Assembly: GCF_000001735.4 (NCBI RefSeq)
Contig: NC_003071.7
Coordinates: 19,443,443-19,507,442, forward strand
Length of the DNA: 64,000 nt
DNA from: Arabidopsis thaliana
Lineage: Eukaryota > Streptophyta > Magnoliopsida > Brassicales > Brassicaceae
Direction: 5' to 3'
Below the pieces are notes generated by a model that was not told the DNA's origin, ran no database searches, and worked only from the letters and a program-made list of their open reading frames with translations. Positions 26,470-42,561 of the stretch are shown here, one piece after another (the stretch's first letter is position 1; each line of letters begins with the position of its first letter). Both the position numbers and the translations under genes were made by a program.

Positions 26470-28218
26470 ATGGCGGTTTATCCTAACGTTAATGGCGATA
26501 AGAAGCACTGGTGGTTCACTCACAGAAAGGTATAAGCGATCTCTAACCTGGAAATACAGTTCTTGATTCAAAGATCATCATCAATCATGTTAACTTTTTT
26601 TGGGTTTTCTCAGCTTGTTGATAAGTATATAAAGGATGCAACAACTTTAATGGCAAGTGAGGAGGCAAACGACGTCGCTTCAGCTCTTCATTTACTAGAC
26701 GCAGCCTTATCTATCTCCCCGCGTTTGGAAACTGCGTTAGAGCTCAAGGCTAGATCTCTCCTCTTCCTCCGTCGTTTCAAGGATGTCGCCGATATGCTTC
26801 AGGATTATATCCCCAGTCTTAAACTCGACGACGAAGGATCCGCTTCTTCTCAAGGCTCTTCTTCCTCCGACGGTATCAACCTTCTCTCCGACGCCTCTTC
26901 CCCTGGCTCCTTTAAATGCTTCTCTGTTTCCGACTTGAAGAAGAAAGTCATGGCAGGCATTTGTAAAAAATGCGACAAAGAAGGGCAATGGAGGTAATAT
27001 AACTTTTAACTCTCTTTTTTGTTTTACTTATTACTTTCAAGCAAAACGCAATCGTTGATTTTTAAACGCTGTTTCAGGTATGTGGTGTTGGGTCAAGCTT
27101 GTTGCCATCTAGGACTAATGGAGGATGCCATGGTTCTCCTACAAACCGGTAAACGCCTCGCCTCCGCCGAGTTCCGTCGCCGGAGTATTTGCTGGTCCGA
27201 CGATAGCTTCCTTCTCCTCTCCGAATCCTCCTCTGCTTCTTCTCCACCACCCGAGAGCGAGAACTTCACCCATCTCCTCGCTCACATCAAGCTTCTTCTC
27301 CGTCGTCGCGCCGCTGCAATCGCCGCTCTCGACGCTGGACTGTTCTCCGAGTCGATCCGTCACTTCTCCAAGATCGTCGATGGCCGTCGCCCTGCGCCTC
27401 AAGGATTCCTCGCCGAATGCTACATGCATCGAGCCGCCGCTTATAGATCCGCCGGTAGAATCGCGGAAGCGATCGCCGATTGCAATAAAACCCTAGCTCT
27501 TGAACCCTCGTGTATCCAGGCGTTAGAAACCAGAGCCGCGCTTCTAGAAACGGTCAGGTGTTTTCCAGATTCGCTTCACGATCTAGAACACTTGAAGCTT
27601 CTCTACAACACCATTTTACGCGATCGGAAGCTTCCGGGTCCGGTGTGGAAGCGGCACAACGTGAAATACAGAGAGATTCCTGGGAAATTGTGCGTTTTGA
27701 CAACGAAAACGCAGAAACTTAAGCAGAAAATCGCAAACGGAGAAACTGGGAATGTCGATTATTACGGCTTGATCGGAGTCAGACGCGGATGCACCAGATC
27801 GGAGCTCGATCGAGCTCATCTATTGCTATGTCTCAGATACAAACCCGATAGAGCCTCTTCTTTCATCGAACGGTGCGAGTTCACCGATCAAAACGACGTC
27901 GATTCGGTTAGAGATCGAGCCAAAATGTCGTCTCTGTTGCTTTACCGTTTGATTCAGAAAGGATACACCGCCGTGACAGCGATCATAGCCGAGGAGCAGA
28001 GGAAGAACGCCATTGCTCACGCTCAAAAGATTGAAGAACGCAAACCGGTTGAAAAATCCGGTTCTATTAAGAGAACCGGAAACGCTGAAACGAAACCGGT
28101 AAATTCCAATGCGTACCAAGGAGTATTCTGTAGAGATCTCGCTGCGGTTGGGAATCTACTAACCAGGGCTGGTTTCAACCATCCAATCCCGGTTAAATAC
28201 GAAGCGCTCACCTGCTAA
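26470..28218 (+). CDS. TPR protein with degenerate DnaJ-like C-terminal domain
   Basis: Exons 26470-26529, 26614-26993 and 27078-28218 sum to 1581 nt, 526 residues (AT2G47440 by recollection). Helical TPR-like repeats are visible in the first part (ASALHLLDAALSISPRLETA; YVVLGQACCHLGLMEDAMVL) and at about 270-330 (CYMHRAAAYRSAGRIAEAIA, CNKTLALEPSC). The latter is a good canonical TPR. A J-domain-like segment starts at residue 374 (DYYGLIGVRRGCTRSELDRA), but the HPD that activates Hsp70 reads KPD at 402-404. The protein may therefore bind partners without stimulating Hsp70. There is no signal peptide, so cytosolic or nuclear location is likely. The third exon is markedly GC-rich. A two-codon upstream ORF (ATG ATT TAA) lies at 26431-26439. 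The start is the first in-frame ATG after a pyrimidine-rich leader. Function beyond adaptor or co-chaperone type is unknown to me. Confidence 0.92.
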
Positions 28219-30460
<2,242 letters not shown>

Positions 30461-32995
30461 TTGATTTTGATGATTACATTCTTCTCAATTTGCTTCTTTC
30501 TCATATGTGTTGGTTCATCTGACCGGTTCGGTTGGTACGTACCGGTACATTTTCATTTTCTTTTAAGATGTGATCTTGATGGTTTTTGGCCTTTTGGGGA
30601 CACTATTTGATTTTATATCCATGCTTTGAATTTTGCTTCCCTTTTTGGGGAGATTCATGATGCTGGCTGACTTGCTCTTTATCGTCCCAGGTTTAGAGAA
30701 TACATCGTCTTAGGCTTTTCTTTATCTCAAAACCCATTTACATTTAATTGGGCCTATATATTTCATATAGGAAGAGAGTACATGTAAACCCAATACACAA
30801 CTTTTATTTATGGGTCCGTTTCTTGTAACATTTGTTGGTGATAAAAACAACTTCTGAAGAGTGATAATGTACAACTGCACTTTGCGATTAAGGAAATTAT
30901 AGAAAGATACAAAGTCTGAATAAATGACTAGAAAATATGAATAAGTAGTATCCATTCTTCTCTAATTCAACATCATTTTTTTTTTTTTTTTTTTTTGACG
31001 ATATTCGATGCATTGTGTCTATATGAGAGAAATTTTGGTTTGTCAGTTAATGGCTAGACTTTTATTATTATGAGCATCTAGATTTTCAGTGCATGTGATG
31101 TTACGTTGATGATGGACATAAGGAGACAAAAAGGACGGAGTTGATTTAGTACACATTTTCGTTTCTTTGTGAATACAACGATCGCCTATTTTTCGTTTGT
31201 AATTTTCCTCTTAATTCGAGAGGGGCCTCTAGTCATGTGTGTTACTTCTAGTTATAGTGACATGAACGGATGAGAAAAGTTTCTTTTTGTAAACAACATG
31301 CGTACGTAAATCAACCAAATATATTTAGTATAACAACCAAATTACTGTTGGACAACCAACCAAACAACAATTATGTAGATTATAGATTAGAGAAAACAAG
31401 GAACTAGGTCGATTAACCGCGACCACATTAGCCAAGTCCTCCAGTCGATTAATATAAATTGATGCCAAATATATTAGTTTTCACTGGGTTTTATATTATA
31501 CTATCAGACCACAGAAGACATCACGTCACAGTTAACAACACTACATATTTCAGATTTTGTATGAAACGTAACTAGGTTTATATATGAGACCTTTTAACCA
31601 ATTAAATGATAGTGATATGGTTTGTAACATTGTATTGTATGTATTTTAGTTGATGTGTGTGGTTGGTAAGGTATAAATTAGCTAGTGTTACGAAAAATGA
31701 CTTCTTGCTTTTTCTTTCAAATTGAACGACGCTCTATTTCACTTAAATAAAACCACATTTAGTTATTTCAATGACAACATACTAAGTTTTTTCTTACATA
31801 AATTAAAAAGTAATTTTGGTTTCAGTCCAAATTTTTCTAGTTATAGGAAAGAAAATGAAAGAGTTGCTTTCAAAATATTGAATCCATTGTATTTAATTTT
31901 GAATATTGAATAGTATGTACTAAAGTCTTTTCTTTAGTAGACCAATCTAAATACGAACGAAAGTACCAAAACCATACGAAACGGCAAATAATGACATGTG
32001 GGGAACACGTAGTTAGATGAGCAGTAAATGGGAAACATATTTTGATGGTTGTCCTCATATTTTCGTGTATCGAGTTAGATAAGGAAACCTGTGAAAATTT
32101 ATTTCTCAAAAGATTCCGTAAGATTCCGTCGAATATAATTGATATTTCAGTATTTTGGACTGGCAGCGAATATGGCAGACTATACAGATTGATCGTCTTC
32201 CGGCGTTGTTATAGACATTAACAAACTTTAACTACTCGTTTGCTTAATTAGGACCATCTGATGACTTTATTCTAAGTTCAAATTTAGATGACCTCTCTTT
32301 CTTGAACATATACTTGTTACATACTTAATTCATTGTGTTATTGCAATAAGTGAATTGTGTGGTTATCACTAACACGCTGACGTAAATTTACACGTGTTTA
32401 TATGAACGCACACGTGTTTTGTAGCTCGAGCAAAAGACCATCTGGTCAACGGACTAGGAGGATCCGGCGTAAATCCTTTATATAATTTTTATCAAAATTA
32501 TAAGAAGAACAAAAAATGTGCGATTACTATCTGATCTACGTATTCACGTGACAAACAACAATTAATTTCAATAAAGATCTACTAACTTTAGAGAAAAAAT
32601 CTTATGTGTTAATAAAAAAGTAACGTCAATGATCTCGGCACACACTAGAATTAGTGTCTAAGAGAACCACGACGAACCTGCACGGACCGACCACGAGTCT
32701 CTCGACGGTGAATAAGCCACGACTTCAGTCTCCTTCTAAACCAACGTGGCGCTTCTTACACCACACACGTGTCATCATCTCCTTCTCCCTCGAACCCGCA
32801 AGCTCTTTTAATCCCTTTCAATTAATTAATTAACTATATATCACCTGCCCCTATATATATCTAAATCAGTCACTTTTTGCTTCTGTTGTCTGTCACTCAG
32901 TAACTTCTCTTTCTCACTTACACACTCTCTCTCTCTCTCTCCATTGCCTTGACTTTTGTGGTCAGTGGAATAAACACATATAACCGCCGGAGAAA
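30461..32995. other. Spacer between cpSRP43 and MYB12
   Basis: AT-rich 2.5 kb. Contains the cpSRP43 3'-UTR, T21 at 30976-30996, and the MYB12 promoter from about 32350. No gene supported; the open frames near 31722-32109 have no coding character. Confidence 0.6.
32378..32859 (+). promoter_or_regulatory. MYB12 promoter: ACGT-core boxes and TATA
   Basis: TGACGT at 32378-32383, CACGTG at 32391-32396, 32411-32416 and 32766-32771, an ACGT core at about 32744, and a TATA box at 32852-32859. A (CT)n leader lies at about 32924-32941. MYB12 is known to be light-induced through the bZIP factor HY5, which binds ACGT-core elements. These boxes are plausible sites, not proven ones. Confidence 0.6.
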
Positions 32996-35800
32996 ATGGG
33001 AAGAGCGCCATGTTGCGAGAAGGTCGGTATCAAGAGAGGGCGGTGGACGGCGGAGGAGGACCAGATTCTCTCCAACTACATTCAATCCAACGGTGAAGGT
33101 TCTTGGAGATCTCTCCCCAAAAATGCCGGTAATAACATTTACACTTTTATTAACAAGATCATGCAACACAAACTTAATTTAATCTATAACAATGTATATA
33201 TGAGAGAATAAGACATAGAGAAATAATCGTGGTTCTTGTCGTAATCTTCATGAAACATGGATTCTTAGTCAGTTTTTTTTTTTTGCTTTTGATAAAAGAA
33301 TTAAGGATTGTTAGTAAGTTTTTTAAAAAATAAATTAAATTTTTAGGAAGGTTAGAAGTTTAACTGCAACCCTAATCTTTGTTTCCAATTTATTTCAGTT
33401 TTTGGGTTTTTCTTTTTTCGTGCGAATCACAGTCACGGTGGGTTGTTTAATGTAGATATATGTAAAATGCTGCCAAGTGCATGCTTTAAGAGGGTAGGTT
33501 ATGTTATAGACTTATAGTATATGGACAAATGTTTAAAAGGAAATACAAACAGAAGCGTATTTATGTATTTTTGTCCGTTGTATATCATTTCAAGAATCAG
33601 ATCAAAACCATATGACTAGTTTTGATTTGATTTCTAACCTCGCTTTTAATAGAAGGTTACTTAATGTAGTAGTTGAGAATTTTTTGTAGTTGTGATATAT
33701 ATTATATGCATAAGATATATGAATAAATACAATGATCAAAAAGCTAAGAATCTCGTGAGCAGTCACACATCAGACCCTAGTTAAATTAATAAATACCTGA
33801 AAACTTTATCAAAATTTATCTAACAAAATCTGCATAAACATATATTTTGACGTATGAATCTGCATCTAAATATGAAGTGTATTATTATATTGTTAATTGT
33901 TTTTATTTGTTTTTTGGAAAAGGATTAAAAAGGTGTGGAAAGAGCTGTAGATTGAGATGGATAAACTATCTAAGATCAGACCTCAAGCGTGGAAACATAA
34001 CTCCAGAAGAAGAAGAACTCGTTGTTAAATTGCATTCCACTTTGGGAAACAGGTACTCTATTATTTTACTTTATTTTCCAAACTCTATTTTATTTATTAT
34101 GTTTTTCATTTTTTCCCATTTATATTCGTTCAATTTGTTTTTATGCACTGTATCGTATAATAATGATATCATGTCGACCAAGTAAGTGGAGATTCGGTAT
34201 TATAAGACGGCTTAATTACGATTATTCTCTCTCTTAAATACTATAAACTTTAGCGAAGCACATTTTTATGGTTGGAAAATTTAATTTAAAGTCGAAATGG
34301 TAAAATAAAAATACTATTTTATCGTCGAATGAGAAATAGTTATTTCGTTGTGGGTCTTCCTCTTAACCATTGGGGTGTTAGACTTTTTCTCTTTTAGTTG
34401 AGACAAACTAAATTGTACCTCATTTTTTTTACACTTCGTATATTACATAAGCATTAATAGGAACACAGTTGATATAACACATGTGCATCTGTACAACAAC
34501 ACTTCAAACAAAATACAGTCACATATGTATTGCAAGTTTTCAACATGAAAAACTAGTAAACATGAGAAAAAAAAAGCGAGGATCTGTTTATTTAAAATTT
34601 TAATTATTATTACTCAACGTTAAACAAGTATATGTGATTCATAGTAGTGTCCGCTAAAATAAATCCAATATTGGAAATCGGACAAGGAACTCAACGAGAG
34701 TAGTACGAATTAGTCATCGTCACTCATTACTGACATTGCTCGAGCGATGTCATGATTAGGTCAGCAGTCATATCAACATGGCAAATCAAATTTAGAACAC
34801 TATTCTATTGATTCTCATTGGGCCACGAGGTTCTCTTATTCCCCGGAAAGATATTTAATTTTATCAAGGTTGTTCCAAATTGTGAATAGAGGATTAATAT
34901 AATGCAATGAACAGAGGATTAATTATTGATTAATGCAATGCATGTAGGTGGTCACTAATCGCGGGTCATCTACCAGGGAGAACAGACAACGAAATAAAAA
35001 ATTATTGGAACTCTCATCTCAGCCGTAAACTCCACAACTTCATTAGGAAGCCATCCATCTCTCAAGACGTCTCCGCCGTAATCATGACGAACGCTTCTTC
35101 AGCGCCACCGCCGCCGCAGGCAAAACGCAGACTTGGGAGAACGAGTAGGTCCGCTATGAAACCAAAAATCCACAGAACAAAAACTCGTAAAACGAAGAAA
35201 ACGTCTGCACCACCGGAGCCTAACGCCGATGTAGCTGGGGCTGATAAAGAAGCATTAATGGTGGAGTCAAGTGGAGCCGAGGCTGAGCTAGGACGACCAT
35301 GTGACTACTATGGAGATGATTGTAACAAAAATCTCATGAGCATTAATGGCGATAATGGAGTTTTAACGTTTGATGATGATATCATCGATCTTTTGTTGGA
35401 CGAGTCAGATCCTGGCCACTTGTACACAAACACAACGTGCGGTGGTGATGGGGAGTTGCATAACATAAGAGACTCTGAAGGAGCCAGAGGGTTCTCGGAT
35501 ACTTGGAACCAAGGGAATCTCGACTGTCTTCTTCAGTCTTGTCCATCGGTGGAGTCGTTTCTCAACTACGACCACCAAGTTAACGATGCGTCGACGGATG
35601 AGTTTATCGATTGGGATTGTGTTTGGCAAGAAGGTAGTGATAATAATCTTTGGCATGAGAAAGAGAATCCCGACTCAATGGTCTCGTGGCTTTTAGACGG
35701 TGATGATGAGGCCACGATCGGGAATAGTAATTGTGAGAACTTTGGAGAACCGTTAGATCATGACGACGAAAGCGCTTTGGTCGCTTGGCTTCTGTCATGA
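32996..35800 (+). CDS. MYB12: R2R3-MYB transcription factor MYB12, flavonol regulator
   Basis: Exons 32996-33128, 33923-34052 and 34948-35800 sum to 1116 nt, 371 residues (AT2G47460 by recollection). MYB12 activates CHS, CHI, F3H and FLS1 to make flavonols, mainly in roots, redundantly with MYB11 and MYB111. R2 spans about 14-62 and R3 about 67-113 ([20 protein letters not shown]), with introns at the usual R2R3 sites. Subgroup 7 signatures are present: [13 protein letters not shown] at 147-159 and the C-terminal WLLS. The C-terminal half is acidic, with [12 protein letters not shown] resembling an activation segment. The R3 surface that contacts bHLH partners is altered (T84 and H95 instead of Leu and Arg), consistent with bHLH-independent action. 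The two introns (794 and 895 bp) are long for the species and AT-rich, with nothing recognised inside. Confidence 0.97.
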
Positions 35801-37213
35801 TGATATTGATTGATCCGTTATGTAATCTTTTTTGTGCATTCACAGTTTGAATCTATTCCACGTCGTATCATATCATAAAGTTTAGGATCTAAATATTAGT
35901 CCATTAGTTAAAATTATCTAATGCAATAAAACCCATGGGATGTTTGGATTGTACGTAAGGTTAAAATATTGCAGTCTTTGCTTTAGTGGAAGAATTAAAC
36001 TAATATGATGTTTTTCTTTGTAACGTATTTACTATTTTCATGTAATTTAATAAAGAGGGTACGAAATGTAGGTGTACATTTGTTTGGGCTGTATATATTT
36101 CTATTGACATTAAATACGCCAAATTAGAAAAGAAAATCTTTAGTTGGAAGCATCTATTATATGTACCTCTTTCGGAATGTAAAATCACGTTTAATATTTC
36201 TGAACTGGTAATCAATCTCATCTCCTAAAATTTAATACATATCATCATTGTCAAACAATCGGAGTAGCGACGAGAACTATCATTGTTTTTCTCTTGTGAT
36301 ATTGCCGGCCAAATATTATTACCTCAATCATTTTGAAGCGAGTAAACATAGTTTTTTTCCCCCTTTTTTTTGTTCTTGTACACCAACAGAAAGCTGCATC
36401 ACATCTGCGAATCATCACGTGCCATTCAAGTGATTACTGGAACGTGACATGAACGAATCTTCACATTGAGTGTTCCAACTCTCCTTTGTACGAAACTCCA
36501 AACAAGTAGATATATATTCAATTATTATGGATGTTGGAACAATCAAATTAACTCTTGTCCTTCTTATCGTAGAGACATGAAATTAACCCAATTCTGTAAA
36601 TGAGTAGTAAGTAATCTATATATATATAGTTGACAACAGATAACACTATAATATATGCGTCCTTATAATGTTAATGTAATTATCATGGTTTGAGTTAACG
36701 TATAGAAGCATTGAAACTTAGTTGCAGACCGAAAATGATATACGATCTTAAGAGTTAAGAATCTTGAACTCGGCAAATTTTATGAAAAAAAAACAATTTC
36801 AACCATTTCTAACTAGTGATTAGATGACCAATAGCAAGCATGCACCAACGACTTCATTTTTATAAACATCATAGGGACCTAGACATATGCATTTTGTGGG
36901 CAACGGCCTACGCATTAAATTTGTGTTTCGAAGATTAAATTTATGAACAGAAGGCAACTTGCAAATTTGCTATGTACAAAAAACACAAAGGAAAAGTTTG
37001 TAAATAGAGACAATAAGGGAGAAATAAAAAGATCGCTTTCTCATAAGTCCGACTTGGTTCCACGGTATCTAGAATGCCCACGTGATGTCATGTACTTTTC
37101 CTTCTTCTCTATTCTAATATGTTGTTTAACAAAAAGAAAATTGATTGATAAAAAAAATTGAAAAATTTCATAGTGATATCTAAAGTTTAAACAAATTATC
37201 TCTAAGAAAATTG

Positions 37214-37300
37214 TTAGTATGCCTTGGAATATAATTTCTCAACACACAAACTGAAGAAATTGCTTTTAAAACTGAAATTTATATGGTAATGGCATACTAA
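37214..37300. repeat. Inverted repeat, 10-bp perfect arms
   Basis: TTAGTATGCC at 37214-37223 and its reverse complement GGCATACTAA at 37291-37300, with a 67-nt loop. Flanking AAAGTTTA (about 37180) and TAAACTTTT (about 37309) are also complementary, so the whole could be a decayed short inverted-repeat element. This is tentative. Confidence 0.4.
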
Positions 37301-37921
37301 TAAACAGCTAAACTTTTGTAGTTTTATGTGTGTGTATTAAGAGATTTTTCAAAGTGAATGCACCTTAAGGTCATGTTTTGTGAGGTTTGATGTTGGAGAG
37401 AGTCTTTGATCCGCTGAAGAATTGGCCAGGTATCAAAATCATTTCTTAATTTATATATAAAATTTCAACTTTAAAAAAGAAACGTTCAATCTGAGTCTCT
37501 TAAAATAACAATGTGAATGTTAACACTTTGTAGATATCAGACTATCATAGATAAGATTGCTACTTAAAACATTGAAATGTTTTGATGATTCGTTAAGCCT
37601 AGCAATATATCATGTCGTTATTGGGCTTGTTTACTTACCCAGTTACCCGTATTCCAGTTATAAGCCCATTAATCAGCCTCGTACAGTTCTATTGTTGGTC
37701 AGATTATTAATTTTTAAAATAAGGGCGTATTTTCCGAAACTAAAGAAAGTATAGGGTCTTCTTCTTTTCTCTAATTAGGAAAAAGACTTTTTCAATTGTC
37801 TTGTCCGTGAAATTATGTGGAGAGCTAAACCATTCATAGCCCGACATGTAACCCAGCCACGTAATTAGACCACTCGATCACCGTTCGTATTAATGTGATT
37901 AAATCAACGATTGATATCACG

Positions 37922-37929
37922 CCACGTCA
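37922..37929 (-). promoter_or_regulatory. UPR-type element in the PDIL2-1 promoter
   Basis: CCACGTCA (reverse TGACGTGG) lies 132 bp before the PDIL2-1 ATG. TGACGTGG/A is the plant unfolded-protein-response element bound by bZIP factors of the bZIP28/60 type. That fits an ER oxidoreductase known to be induced by ER stress. Confidence 0.5.
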
Positions 37930-38045
37930 TTGTTTTTCTTTTTTCCTTTGTATCTTCTGTTCTAAGGGAAGAAATAATAACGAGAGAAGAACGTTTTAAT
38001 AAACAGAGAGCAGAGCACTTGTTCTAAAGATCAAAGCTTAAGTGA

Positions 38046-40241
<2,196 letters not shown>

Positions 40242-40764
40242 AAGTCATATAGCTTGAAGCTAAGAGAATAGGAGTCGAGAGAGTTTATAACTGATACTGT
40301 TTTGAGATTTTATGTTTGTCAAGATCAAGAACGTCTGTGGTTATTTCTGGTTAGTTCTGAAACTCTTTTGAACCCAAGTTTATCTGTCTCTGGTGAACAA
40401 GCGACCACGATAATCATAAACTTCATTCGCGTTAAAAAAAAAGGTTCAGTAATGGGCCAGGCTCGTATTCATTATTAATGGGCTAGGCTCGTGTTCATAA
40501 AAAGTCTGTAATGGGTCATTGAGGTATACAAAGGACATCCAATAAATAAAACATTTGTCTCATTTTTAAAAGTACATATCATCTCCGTTACTGTTTCGTC
40601 TATGAAAAAAGTAACACGGAAGCAATGTGATATACTACTAGGCAATAGCTAATCAAATAAGTAAATTAAGTAGGACTACAAAGAAAACATAACCAAAACA
40701 AAAAAAGTCTCTCAATGGTTTTTAATCCGGACATGCACCGAGACTGCTGTTTCTAACTCAGAAG
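40242..40764. other. Convergent spacer, PDIL2-1 and the DUF3511 gene
   Basis: Holds both 3'-UTRs. A 26-bp-period direct repeat carrying TGGGCC/TGGGCT lies at 40450-40498 (separate entry). No gene. Confidence 0.6.
40450..40498. repeat. Direct repeat of 23 bp with site II motifs
   Basis: TAATGGGCCAGGCTCGTATT starts at 40450, and a copy with 21 of 23 bases matching over the full unit starts at 40476. A weaker third similarity (GTAATGGGTCATTG) follows near 40508. Each copy carries a TGGGCC/T core. Confidence 0.8.
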
Positions 40765-41097
40765 TCAGAAACGATGGACAATCTGACAGCATTTGTTTTT
40801 AATCCATCGGAATCCATTCTTCAAAGTCGATTTAACTTTACCTTCAACTGTATAAGCTTTATACCTCGCGATTCTCTTCTTCCTCTTCATCTCCGCATCG
40901 CTTAAACCTCCGATTCGCAAAGACGACGACGCGTTGCTCCTTCCCGCCGCTACTTTTCCCGGCGGAGGCGGCAGTGACGGAGGATAATCCCGAGTCCCGT
41001 AGATCTGATTTCTCTTACCACTCACGATTTCCTTCCTCCGATCAACGCCGTAAGTTCTCTGACCCGACCCGTACCCACATCCATCGTGACTATCCAT
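40765..41097 (-). CDS. DUF3511 family protein
   Basis: Single exon, 110 residues (AT2G47480 by recollection). The C-terminal half carries the DUF3511 core: a basic KRKKRIARYKAYTVEGKVKS stretch, then FRWIKNK, at about residues 70-103. The N-terminal half is low-complexity, with Gly/Tyr and a Pro run (PPSLPPPPGK). No signal peptide or membrane helix. The very basic charge suggests nucleic-acid or membrane-surface contact, but no function is known to me. The start is the only ATG near the 5' end of the frame. Confidence 0.88.
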   Translation of the reverse strand: MDSHDGCGYGSGQRTYGVDRRKEIVSGKRNQIYGTRDYPPSLPPPPGKVAAGRSNASSSLRIGGLSDAEMKRKKRIARYKAYTVEGKVKSTLKNGFRWIKNKCCQIVHRF

Positions 41098-42327
41098 TTC
41101 CCTTTAAACCGGAGCTCCGATCAGATTATTTATTCCGGCTTGAGGAAACCAAACAAAAAACAAAGAGCAAAAGTGAACAGATGATGATGATGATTAACAC
41201 AGCTCTTATTTGGCCTTTTTTCGTTTTTTAAAGTTTTTACTCCTACTTAAACAAACATCAAATTAAGCTCTTTTTTTCTTTTCAATTAGTAGCTGTAATT
41301 AACACACATTTTATAATAGTGAGGAAATAACAGCTTAGGGATACCTCAAAAAAAGGTTTGAACCACCTGTCACATGAAATCTACTGTCACATATCCTTGT
41401 TGTGGATATTCACTGATTTTTTTTAAAAAAGTTTTGCCTTTGGTAATGATACAACTATTCACTTGAACAAATGTTGATATTGGCAGCTGTTAGTTTGCAA
41501 AAATTAAATATGCTAACATGCGCATATAAGAAATGAATTATACGAAATTTTGATTCGACTCTCTGAAAACAAAAATATTAGGAAAATGGTCATGTACCTC
41601 TTGCTTAATTTAACACTAGAGATTTTATTCAAAAGAAAAAAAATTAACACTAGAGATAATCAGAACATAATGGGCCAGACATCAGGCCTTTTTACGAATT
41701 ACATATGGGCCACATTGGATACTCCGCAATCACATAAATGACGTGAGAGGAAGAGGTTGGTGGTGGTAGTTTTGTGAGTCGTCACTCTTTTTATACTTTT
41801 AAAACCCAAAAAAAAACGTACAAGAAGCAGCGTGAAACATTCAAATTTTGATGGTTCTTTGTTTCTTAATTAGTACTAGTATTAATTAAAGTCTGCATTT
41901 ATACGAAATTGTCTGATTATAGGTCCTAAGAGTAAGAGACAACACAAATCGTCAATTTAATCTAAAAAAAGGGCCAAACATACGTATAACTGTTTAAAAA
42001 AACTTTTTTAGTTGTTTAAAAACTTATAATCATGAAAAGAGAATCCAGCGGTCAGAATTTGTTCAGGGGTTGAGAGTATTACTACAGCTTAAACACATCT
42101 CTGCCATTTATTGCAACAGCAATCATCTCGCTTGTAAACCGCATCTGATTGCGTCCTCTGAATTTATTTCCCCAAATAAACTCTGTATGCTTCATAAATT
42201 TGAGCATTGACTTTCCCATTTTGGATATGATCATATTGTTGTTGTCGGATGAGAAATTCGTACGTAGCAATAATTTAATGTTTTCCCACATGAACGATTA
42301 ATAATTTCGGAATGATTAAAAAAGATA

Positions 42328-42366
<39 letters not shown>

Positions 42367-42561
42367 TTTAACAACAACAAAAAAAAACAGATAATATATA
42401 CTACTATATCGAACATTACGTTATCGAATGCATATCGATCCGTGCTCTTTATAAAGAAACCTAGAGTGTCTCCGTCTCTCTCACTACATTCTCCACTGTT
42501 CACATTCTCTCTCTCTCTCTGGATCTCTAGACACCAATACGCATAGTGAGCAGAGATCGTG
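41098..42561. other. Divergent spacer between the DUF3511 gene and the small basic-protein gene
   Basis: AT-rich. TAACACTAGAGAT occurs twice (41611-41623, 41645-41657). TGGGCC motifs lie at 41671-41676 and 41706-41711. An (AT)17 microsatellite runs from 42331 to about 42364, and a TATAAAG box lies near 42450 before the next gene. No gene seen. Confidence 0.6.
42331..42364. repeat. (AT)17 microsatellite
   Basis: Uninterrupted AT dinucleotide run, about 200 bp upstream of the small basic-protein gene. Length is likely variable between accessions. Confidence 0.95.

Noticed and set aside
35405..35843. Antisense frames over MYB12 exon 3
   Set aside because: Complement of the acidic activation region; no independent evidence of a gene.
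42559..42561. GTG one codon upstream as the start of the small basic protein
   Set aside because: A plant nuclear gene is expected to use the ATG at 42562, and nothing supports a GTG start.
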